A stretch of DNA of 64,000 nt, from assembly GCA_965644315.1 (NCBI GenBank), contig CBFFRQ010000089.1:558001-622000 (forward strand). The letters are read 5' to 3'. The stretch's first letter is position 1. The number at the start of each line of letters is the position of its first letter. Both the position numbers and the translations under genes were made by a program. Of this stretch, positions 56,242 through 64,000 are shown piece by piece. Below the pieces are notes generated by a model that saw only the letters and a list, made by a program, of their open reading frames with translations, ran no database searches and was not told the origin of the DNA. The stretch is from Caecitellus pseudoparvulus (taxonomy: Eukaryota > Bigyra: Bicosoecida).

Positions 56242-58150
56242 ATGGCAGCTGCTATTGTCGTCGTGTCGCTCTTTGGGGGCGACAAGTCGAAGCGAGTGGC
56301 AGTAAAAGAAACAGAGTGAGTGATGCTTCCTGCAGCTCTCTGCTTCTGCACGCTTGGGGGGTGCATTGCCTCCGGCGTGGTGGTGCGGAGATTGAGCAAC
56401 GCACTCAGAAACTTCCCCCTCTCTGCAGCTCATGGGAAGACTTTACAGCCAAAGTGTGTGCAAAACTGGGGATAGAAGCACTCCATTGCGTTGTTGGCGA
56501 GGAAGATGGAGCTGAGCTGGACGACGTTGAGGAGCTCATGTCTGGAGACCGGCTTGTGGTGTATCAGGAAGCACCAGCATCCACGACACCAGGAGCAGTG
56601 GCCGCATCTGCGGGCGAAGGGAAGCACGAGGCAGGTGAAGCGCCCAGCACAGTCAGTGATGGACCAGACAGCGCCCCAGCTGCTCTGAGCGAGGTGGCAG
56701 CAGCTATCGACGATGCGGCCTTGTCGCTTCGGAAGCGAAATGGGGCAAGCGAAGTGGCTGCGTGCCTTAACATGCTGTCCAAACTCATTGCAAACGCCCA
56801 CAAAGGAGACGCCAAGTTCCACACTATCCGCCTCACGCATCCAAGAATTGCAGGTGCGCTGGCTAGGCACCCTCAAGGGGTTGCCATGCTGGCGGCAGCG
56901 GGGTTTCACCCGTCGGCAGCACCCTTGGGTGCTGAAGCACCCACAGCGGCAGAAGGCAAGAGTGCTGATCGCTCAGCGGCCTCTACTGGCGGCGGAGACG
57001 CGCCGTCCGTCGAGTCCTTGGGCCTGACCCATGAGTTCATGGTGCTACCTGCCACCTCCGAGCTGCGCATCTCTGTACCGGAGTTAGAGCAGACTCTTGC
57101 CCCACACTTAGCTTGGGCGGAGCGCCACACGTCATCTGTGGCCGGATCAGCAAGCTACAACTTGGCAAAGCGTGAGCTGGCCAAAGTTCGCGCAGAGCAC
57201 GGGGTGTCAGATGCTGGTTCTGTGCCTTCTGACGAGCGCTGGAAGCTGTACCCCGTGTACTTGGCTGCCAAAGCAAAGTTTGATGCCCAGTGTGCCGCTG
57301 CGGGCCCTGTTGAGCGGTGCCCTTCAGTGTCAAATGATCCCCACTTGCGTGGCGTTGAAGTTGCAGAAGCGGCGGCCGTCGAGGACTCACAGCCTGCCGC
57401 TGCAGGAGCGGGCGGCGACGAGATGGATGACGCGGAGATCTTGGAGCAGCTTGGTGGACCGGAAGGCCTTGGGCAAGCACAGGCACTGCTGACAGCTGCT
57501 GGTGGCACGAATACCAAAGCTCAAGTCAAGTACGCGTTTCGCCCCCGTCGCCAGTGCACCAGTGCTGCCCCCCACCTTCCGTGCTCCCTTTCCTTTGCAG
57601 GGCACGAAAGGCCGCTCACCGCCTGAACAGGCTAGGCAGGCACGCGGCAACAGGCTGCCGCGTGCGCATAGTATTTCAAGACCTTGTCACAATCGTAGCG
57701 CGTTTTTCGCCCTTTGAGCAGGTGGACGCCATACAGGCTTTCGTCGCAGAATGTGCCGCAGGATCGAGCCCCCAGCCCAACTTTTCCCTCTTCAAGTACG
57801 ACGCAAAACTGGACAAAGGCAAGACTGTCCTGCAAGCCGGTACTGTAGCTCGAGCGCTGCAAGTGGGCCAGCTGCCTGACGCCCTACAGGCAGTTGAACC
57901 TCACGCTCGGCTTGGACTTGAGGGGATTGCCCCAGCCGGAACTGTTGTTGTAGTATGGACATCTGCCAGCCCTCCAATCCAACCTGGCGCCGACGGAGCA
58001 GCTCAAGGTTGCTATCTGTCTGATGCACTGAGGAAGGCCTTGCCTAGCAAACCCAACCCAGTTTCCTCGGTGCGTGGTGCCCCCGCGCACCAGCCAACTT
58101 CCGCCCCCGATGCTCACCGGCAATCCTCGTCGTGCTGCGCAGTTCAGTAG
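56242..58150 (+). CDS. UBXN6: UBXN6/UBXD1-like p97 cofactor with PUB and UBX domains, three exons
   Basis: Adaptor of the p97/Cdc48 ATPase. Exons 56242-56315, 56429-57529 and 57601-58150 join in frame to 574 residues, starting MAAAIVVVSLFGG. The N-terminal 70 residues look ubiquitin-like (SWEDFTAKV ... GDRLVVYQE), resembling the start of OTU1. A PUB domain follows at about 175-225 (CLNMLSKLIANAH ... HPRIAGALARHPQGVAMLAAAGF). After splice 2 comes a UBX-like domain (CRVRIVFQDLVTIVARFSPFEQVDAIQAFV ... VVVVWTS), then a Pro/Ser-rich end. Intron 1 contains GTGCGGAGATTG. The last donor GTACGC is weak but is required by frame. The C-terminal end could be altered by a further intron after NPVSS. Confidence 0.82.
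56383..56394 (+). promoter_or_regulatory. GTGCGGAGATTG motif in UBXN6 intron 1
   Basis: One-base variant of the recurrent motif, sense to the gene. Confidence 0.25.
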
Positions 58151-58231
58151 CACACCTGCCAGCACGCCGGCTTCTGCTGAGGCGATGGGGGGTACTGCGC
58201 AAGGGACAGACAAGCAGCAGAGTTCAAAGCG

Positions 58232-61200
58232 TTGCAGAATTCAATAGCTCCCGACTTTGGGTTGCGCCCATCCAGCTTATCTGGCCTTCGCGTCTCACCG
58301 AGCAAGCATCTGCAACGTGGGGAAAGAATGCTACGGAGCGTGCGAATCCGGGACTTCCGCTGCGCTGCGGACGTTGACTTGCCCCTGCGCAGTGGACTAG
58401 TTGCCATAACAGGCCAAAATGGGAGCGGGAAGTCGACTCTTCTTGCTGCCATCCTTGTTGGACTGGGAGCCTTGCCCCCAACCAACGCCAAAGGCAGCAC
58501 GCTGGAGCTTGAGGTGCTCCCGTCACAAGAGTGCGAGAGCACGTTGCACGTGCGTTTCACCAATGGAAGGTACAGCGTTGCTCACCAAAGTTCCGGGCCA
58601 TTCAAGCCCTTGAGCCGAAGAAAGCTACAGTCTTTGCTTCCAAAAGTGGTCCACATCCGGCAAGATGAAGTCTCGCAGTTGTTGCAGGGCGCAAGCGGCG
58701 CGCTGCTCCCCCTGGTGCGCTGCGCAAGCGCAGAGGGCATCTTGGCCGCTTGCACTGCCTGCACTGGCCGTCTGTCTCGCGAGGAAGCAACACTTGCGGA
58801 TGCAAGTGCTCGAGTCGAACATATACGGCAGTGTCTTGATGCTGCCCAGGCATACTGCGATTCGGCGCCTTCCGTCAGAAGTGAACCGAGACAGTTGGTC
58901 CAGGCTCTGGAGAGCCTGCCACCCAACATCGAAGAGATGGCAGACCTGCACTCTCTCATTGAACGGGCACAAGAGGCAGAAAAGCGAGCTGGCCATGCTG
59001 AGATCAAGGCCGCAAAGCTGCATGCGGCTGCGGAGGCTTGCCAGGCGCGTCACGAGTGTGCGCTGTCGCGCTTTCGGCAGCTTGATGCAGACATGAAAGC
59101 AGCAAAGGCAAGGGAGCTGCACCACAAAAAGACACAAAAACGACTGCAAGTCCTCTTGGACCAAGAGACGGAACTTCAAGAGAAGCTGCGCCATGCACAT
59201 GGGCTACGAGCATCGCTGGCGTTGAGAGCCAGCGCTCTGCGCGAAGGCTTGGCGTCTGCGACAGCAGAGGAAGTTGCACGCCACCACCTGCAGGCCTTGG
59301 ATGAGGCGCATTCCATGCTGGACGTCGGGATCGTGATTGATGCTTGCATGCAGCTGCGAGCAGCGGGCATCGCGTGCCGCGCGTGGGAGGCTGGTGCGCT
59401 GCAGCCAGTCACAGATGCCCTGGGGACGCTGACAAGAATCGCCGCGAAGGCTCAGGACTGCCGGGATCAGCTTGATTTTCTGAAGGAGCCGTCTTCAGGG
59501 CAGGAAACAGCAGTCATTCTCCTTTGTCAGCGCTTTTGTCAAGCTGCCGACCTCTTGCAGTGTGCGTCCCTGGCTATGAAGAGAGGAAACCACGGAATTC
59601 GTGCTTTCTGCGCATCCAGCCTCAGAGACATACAGACCAAGCTGCAAAAAGCGGTCAACCGCTTTAAATGCGCCTGTCAGGATGTTCGAGTAGCGGCTCC
59701 GGGTTGGAGGCTTGCGATAGGGTCTCCCCTACTCCACAGAGGCACTGGAGCTCCTTTTGAGGCATATGATGAAGCATCTCTGCTGGAGGAGTCCCTGGAG
59801 CACATTGACGGGCTGGGGTCCAGTGACATGGAGCTTGTTCACCTCTTGATTCAGGGAGACCTCGAGAGTCTCGCACAAACGGCTCTTGGGGCAGGTCTGG
59901 CAGCGGAGGCTTTGGAGAGGGATGCTTTCGCGTGCGTGGATGGGTACTTTGGGCGCGTGGGAGACATACTTCGCCCGGCATTTGACGGCGATTGGAACCG
60001 TGCGCTGTGTGTTATACTTTCGCCACAGCTATGCAGCAAGCTGCTGTGTGCCGACGAGGTAGCAGCGCAGGAGCTCCTCCGGATCGCCCGGCGTCAAGGC
60101 AAGCGGGTGGCGGTGCTGCCTGCGGCCATGTTGGCAACTCTCGACGATGAAAGTCGACGAGAAAAAGCTGCGGTGTTGTCCCAGCTTCGGAGTTTGCACG
60201 GTGAGGGTGCTGCCCTGGACCCTGCCTGCCTGCTGCCCACCCAGTCGAGTTGGGGTGCTGACGTGGCCGCGTCCATCGCGAAGCTACAGCAGTTCTTGAC
60301 TGACCGGTATGTTTTCGTCTCAAATGACACAGTAGCTTCAGAGGCGCTGAAGGTTCTTCCCAGCTGCGTCACCATTGTGACTCAGCAAGGCAACAGACAC
60401 CATCGAGGGCGACTTGAGGGGGGAGCATCCGGCTCATGGTCGCGCCGCTGTGACAGCACCATTCGATGCTTCCGAGCCCAACGCGAACAACGGAAGGCCT
60501 GGATGGAACTTCTGGACGCCTGCTGTAACTTGCAGGCAGCATGCACTGTGCACGGGCGTGTTCTTGAGGCATGTGCACAGGTCTTGCGAGTCGGGGAGCA
60601 GTGCTCCGCAAGCACCGCCGGAGTGTACGCAATGTCTTCATCTTGCCGAAACCACTGGTCCTCTTTTCGGAAGCGAGAATCTGTGGTGCCTCCTGCAGCA
60701 CTTCAATTGAGTGGAATTGAAGTCGACTCCCTTTCTGATGCTGAGGTCCAGCTGGCGCAGTGTGACCAACAGGTGGACAGCCTGCGAGAGTCACTGCAAG
60801 CGCTTCAAGAGGAGGTTGAAATGATCTACACGTCAAGATCAGAAGACTTTGATACTGAACATGCCAGTGTGCGAGGACAGAGCACCTTGCAAGAGGCGCG
60901 GCGTGATCTGCAAGCTGCGGAGGCAGACCTGGGAGTTGCCGCTCAGTTGGCGGACGATGGCGCAGATGCTGGTAGGCGGCAGCGCGAATACGCGGACAGC
61001 CTTCATGAAGATGCACGGATCATGTGCAGGAGGTTTCATTTGGAGCGAGTCGGTGCAAGTGGAAGTGTTGACCTGTCCGCTGTGCGAGACTGTTTGAGGC
61101 AGATGGCCGAGAGCAGCAGAGACTTGCTGGAGGCAGCCCTCCAGGCCCAGCCCACAGAAAGGGGAATCGGAAGCCCCCCCCCACAAGGCGAGCCTATCTC

Positions 61201-61960
61201 GCCTACAAAGTCTGACTCGGATATACTGTCCATCTTCTCTGCTGTGACGGACCTGGCCAAGCAAGCAAGGGCAGCTGTCGCTGGAATCTCGCAGGCCCGA
61301 CGTACAGCAGCAGTTGGGAGAGCCAGGCTGTGCAGGCTTTTGGACTGCGAACAAACCAGCTTGGCGCCAATCGACCAACTCAGGGCCCAGATCCTGCCCT
61401 GCATGAAAGCGGACCTGGTGGAGCTGCAGCTGCAGCTTGAAGCGTTGGGAGCGGGGGTGCAGGCGTCACGTGCTCTGCTAGACAAATGCCGCGGAGTGCT
61501 GACTGCTGTCATCCAGCACGTTGTACGAGCTGCCAACAAGCTTCTTCCTCGTGTCCTCTCGTCCCTGTTGCCGGGAATTTCCTGCAGGCTCCAGCCAAGC
61601 AAGGGTGAGAGCTTGATGCAAGGGGTGCACTTGCAACCATTCGTTCGAGCAAGCAAGCAGTCAGTGCCTTGGCGGCAGCTCAGTGGTGGGCAACAGGCCC
61701 TTATGACAGTTGCTTTCATGATTGCCATGGCAGAAGTACAGAAAGGCGACATCTATGTGTTTGATGAGCTGGACGCTGCCCTGGACTACAGCAACAGGCA
61801 AGCCGTAGCAAAGCTGGTGCAAGGTGTCTTCGGGACCACTGGGCAAGTCTTGGCTGTGTCCCACCATGAGCACATGAGGATGGCTGCTGCACAGGTGGTT
61901 GTGTCTGAGCTCATGCCGAGCGGCTTCTGCAAGGTGTCCACGTTTGAGCCACAGAGCTGA
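58232..61960 (+). CDS. SMC3: Divergent SMC3-like cohesin ATPase, 1242 aa
   Basis: Chromosome-organising ATPase with head, coiled-coil and hinge. The N-terminal Walker A is GQNGSGKS from residue 61, after LRSVRIRDFRC. Long coiled coil rich in Glu, Ala and Leu runs to a hinge near 690-730, where YVFVSNDTVASEAL and HRGRLEGG echo the SMC3 hinge (HRGALTGG in relatives). The C-terminal head has the ABC signature LSGGQQALM at about 1149 and Walker B/D-loop VFDELDAALD at about 1176, near the FDEIDQALD of SMC3. The region between Walker A and the coiled coil is shorter than usual. I favour SMC3 over SMC5/6, whose Walker B differs, but divergence leaves room for an SMC1/4 type. The start could instead be Met33 (58328). 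There is no intron. HOP1 follows in tandem. Confidence 0.8.
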   Translation: MQNSIAPDFGLRPSSLSGLRVSPSKHLQRGERMLRSVRIRDFRCAADVDLPLRSGLVAITGQNGSGKSTLLAAILVGLGALPPTNAKGSTLELEVLPSQECESTLHVRFTNGRYSVAHQSSGPFKPLSRRKLQSLLPKVVHIRQDEVSQLLQGASGALLPLVRCASAEGILAACTACTGRLSREEATLADASARVEHIRQCLDAAQAYCDSAPSVRSEPRQLVQALESLPPNIEEMADLHSLIERAQEAEKRAGHAEIKAAKLHAAAEACQARHECALSRFRQLDADMKAAKARELHHKKTQKRLQVLLDQETELQEKLRHAHGLRASLALRASALREGLASATAEEVARHHLQALDEAHSMLDVGIVIDACMQLRAAGIACRAWEAGALQPVTDALGTLTRIAAKAQDCRDQLDFLKEPSSGQETAVILLCQRFCQAADLLQCASLAMKRGNHGIRAFCASSLRDIQTKLQKAVNRFKCACQDVRVAAPGWRLAIGSPLLHRGTGAPFEAYDEASLLEESLEHIDGLGSSDMELVHLLIQGDLESLAQTALGAGLAAEALERDAFACVDGYFGRVGDILRPAFDGDWNRALCVILSPQLCSKLLCADEVAAQELLRIARRQGKRVAVLPAAMLATLDDESRREKAAVLSQLRSLHGEGAALDPACLLPTQSSWGADVAASIAKLQQFLTDRYVFVSNDTVASEALKVLPSCVTIVTQQGNRHHRGRLEGGASGSWSRRCDSTIRCFRAQREQRKAWMELLDACCNLQAACTVHGRVLEACAQVLRVGEQCSASTAGVYAMSSSCRNHWSSFRKRESVVPPAALQLSGIEVDSLSDAEVQLAQCDQQVDSLRESLQALQEEVEMIYTSRSEDFDTEHASVRGQSTLQEARRDLQAAEADLGVAAQLADDGADAGRRQREYADSLHEDARIMCRRFHLERVGASGSVDLSAVRDCLRQMAESSRDLLEAALQAQPTERGIGSPPPQGEPISPTKSDSDILSIFSAVTDLAKQARAAVAGISQARRTAAVGRARLCRLLDCEQTSLAPIDQLRAQILPCMKADLVELQLQLEALGAGVQASRALLDKCRGVLTAVIQHVVRAANKLLPRVLSSLLPGISCRLQPSKGESLMQGVHLQPFVRASKQSVPWRQLSGGQQALMTVAFMIAMAEVQKGDIYVFDELDAALDYSNRQAVAKLVQGVFGTTGQVLAVSHHEHMRMAAAQVVVSELMPSGFCKVSTFEPQS

Positions 61961-62165
61961 CCGTGCGCAGCGCGTGAGGGTTGCGCAGTTGGCTTCCAAA
62001 TTCAATTCTTCTCTGACAGCCGCTCCCGCCTCTCATTTCAGTCGTTGCACTCAAGATAGCTTGAGATTGTTTCGATTGGAACGACGCTTGTCCTGCTGCG
62101 CAGGGGTACCGTTGCAGTTGCGTTGCCAAGCCTGCGCTGAAACGCACGTGCAGCGAGAGGGCGCC

Positions 62166-64000
62166 ATGGCCGCTACCGCTCAGGCGCAGCGGAGCACATC
62201 TGCTGCGAAATCAAGCACGAAAGTCACGCCAATCACACATGCTGCATCTGTGGCGGTGTGCCGCAACTTGCTCCGCGCCAGTGTCGGGCAGGTGAGCCTC
62301 GCCGAGCTGAGCGGCGCACTGCGTTTCTGTAGCCGAGCCGAACGCTGCGCACTGCAGATCTGCTACCAGCGAGGCGTCTTTGATGAGGATGCTTTTGACG
62401 TTGTAAAAATGGCCGGAACAACCGTTCGATGTCTTCAGCGAGCTCCGGAAGGGAAAGCAGGTGCCGCACCTGAGCTGGTCCAAGTGCACCAGCTGGCTCG
62501 GTGTCTGGAAGAAGGCGTGGCGGAAGCGATGCAACTTGGCTACCTGCGCGCAGTGGTGCTTGCATTCCAAGCAGGACATCCGGCAGAGAGCAAGCCAGGT
62601 CACCCAGCGCCTCTCCTGGAAGCGTACACCTTGAAGGTGTCCTACTCCGACTCACACGAAGTCAGCATCGTGCTGCAAGAGCTGGAGGGCCTTCCGCAGC
62701 ACGCTGGGCCAGAAGCCATCTTCAACAACAAAGCTGCCAGCGTCTCGTTGGCCGCCGGCATCAAGGCCCAGGCATCCACGATGATGCGCAGCGTCATCAC
62801 AATGTGCCACACCTTACGCCCGCTCCCAGATGACACCATTGTAACTTTGAAGCTGTACTACTACGACGAGCGGGTTCCAGATGATTGGCAGCCCCCTCAT
62901 TTTCAGGATGTGACTGGGCAGGATGATGTGCTCTTCGAGAGCCAGGCTGGTTTGATCAAGACTCCCATCGGAAAGACCAGCACGTTGCACCACAGGTTGT
63001 CTCTGAAGTCAACCCACCTGCAGAGCATGGAGCTGCCCGGGGAGTCCGAGAATGTGGATGGGGTCATCTGCGACGAGGATGCACTTCCTGTCACGAAGGG
63101 GGGCGGGTTGGCCTCCGAGAAGGCCGCTGCCCTCGCCTCGGCAGATGTGCAAGACCCTGCTCTTCTGGCCAGGCTTCAGAAGGCGATTCTGGCACGTGGC
63201 TCTGTGTCGATAAAGGCGCTAGGAGCCCAGCTTGACATGGCTTCTAGTGCTGTGCAGGCGTGCTTGATTCAACTGGAAGGTATTGGCTTCGTCAAGCGCC
63301 GTGCAGGCTTGGGTGTGCGCTACCAGATTGCAGACGCGGGTGCACTGGTTCGTCCAGCACATCAGCCAGCACAGACGAGCTCAGGCACTGCCAGCCTCGA
63401 CGCCATTCCAGCTGCCCAGCTTGACGCAATGTTGCTGCTGGACAGCCTACACGTTGCCAACACAAACTTCATCACAGCTCGACAGGTTCAGAGTGAACAT
63501 GGGATCTCGGACAAGGCTGTTGCTCAAGCGACCCTTGCGTGGTTGGAGAAGCAGGGCTGCCTGGAGCGCGCCAAACAAGCCAACTTGGGACGGAAGGTGC
63601 TTCGAGACAAGCACGCTCTCAGTTTGCTGTGCAACTTTCGCTCTGCGCTGGTGTCGTCTGGTCGCCGCCTAGCGAGCACGCGGGACACGTCCGCTTACAC
63701 GTCGGAAGAACGGACGCAGCACCTCTTGGCCCAAGCTCAAGCGCGTCATAAAGCACACGTGGCAGCCATGTACGAGTCCGCTGCTGCGGCACGGGTGAGT
63801 CTCCCGCTCGTAGTGTACCCTTGCCCCATACTGAAGCGTCCACACTGCCCGCTCTCCCCCCCTGGCGCAGCAAATGCCCGATGAGACGCCCCACACAGGC
63901 GCAAGCGTGTACCCTAGCTCGCAGTCAGCGAACCGCAAGCGTAGCTATGCGTCGACGCAGCAGGCCACACAACGCACTACGGACTCTGCAGCTCCAGCAG
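62166..64000 (+). CDS. HOP1: HORMA-domain meiotic axis protein HOP1/HORMAD (3' end outside window)
   Basis: Meiotic chromosome-axis protein that promotes double-strand breaks and inter-homologue repair. The start is ATGGCCGCT at 62166, downstream of the SMC3 stop. Exon 1 runs to 63794 (543 residues, donor GTGAGT); exon 2 begins at 63871 and is still open at the window edge, with a basic NRKRSYAST stretch. The HORMA domain is at about 20-285: LLRASVGQVSL, YQRGVFDEDAF, LRAVVLAFQAG, LLEAYTLKVSYSD, and LPDDTIVTLKLYYYDERVPDDWQPPHF. Two winged-helix-like segments follow, at about 330-393 (LQKAILARGSVSIKALGAQL ... RYQIAD) and 416-485 (LDAMLLLDSL ... GRKVLRDKHAL). These are probably the chromatin-binding region known in other HORMADs. 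A closure motif, if any, lies beyond the window. Confidence 0.88.

Noticed and set aside
870-56428. Introner elements as the source of motif-bearing introns
   Set aside because: Introns with the GTGCGGAAWTTG motif share nothing beyond the motif, carry it in both directions and differ in length, so a spreading intron family is not supported.

Overview
This window is nuclear DNA from a GC-rich, gene-dense eukaryote, probably a flagellated single-celled alga or other protist. The reasons are canonical spliceosomal introns of about 60-160 bases with GT-AG ends, and purely eukaryotic families: cohesin SMC3, the meiotic HORMA protein HOP1, PIEZO, MTR4, PX-PH phospholipase D, base-exchange phosphatidylserine synthase and RABL6. 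A tubulin tyrosine ligase-like enzyme fits a cell with cilia or other modified microtubules. A GH31 enzyme resembling sulfoquinovosidases fits a plant or algal sulfolipid diet or metabolism, but does not prove it. The species cannot be named from the sequence. No rRNA, tRNA, CRISPR array or transposon was recognised.

I support 24 protein genes. Eleven read as single uninterrupted frames, among them the 10.6-kb PIEZO gene. The other thirteen carry 25 introns, which I placed by restoring reading frame and family alignment; most lie towards the 5' end of the coding region. Layout: COX6B (+), PIEZO (-), MTR4 (+), isochorismatase-like (-), a cysteine-rich membrane protein (-), a putative Golgi glycosyltransferase (-), RRP36 (+), lysophospholipid acyltransferase (-), a 77-residue unknown (+), PX-PH-PLD (-), TTLL (-), FG-GAP/UnbV-peroxidase fusion (-), GH31 (+), MAK16 (+), a two-TM unknown (-), phosphatidylserine synthase (+), RABL6 (-), a bacterial-PH-like membrane protein (-), DPP8/9-like peptidase (-), ankyrin-FN3 protein (-), OTU1/YOD1 (+), UBXN6/UBXD1 (+), SMC3-like (+) and HOP1 (+, running off the right edge).

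Some neighbours make functional sense. OTU1 and UBXN6 are both cofactors of the p97/Cdc48 unfoldase and lie in tandem. SMC3 and HOP1 both belong to the meiotic chromosome axis and also lie in tandem. RRP36, MAK16 and MTR4 all serve ribosome and RNA processing. The secreted peroxidase fusion and the secreted GH31 enzyme share a divergent promoter region.

Two sequence signals are not explained by the genes. A motif close to GTGCGGAAWTTG recurs in non-coding DNA only: just upstream of start codons, and inside introns. The hexamer AATGCA lies shortly after the stop codon of about half the genes and may be the local polyadenylation signal. Unusual protein architectures include an FN3 domain inside PIEZO, a calcium-binding beta-propeller-type region fused to an animal-type haem peroxidase, two NZF zinc fingers inserted in OTU1, and a 162-bp minisatellite in RABL6 that multiplies a motif resembling a conserved RABL6 element.
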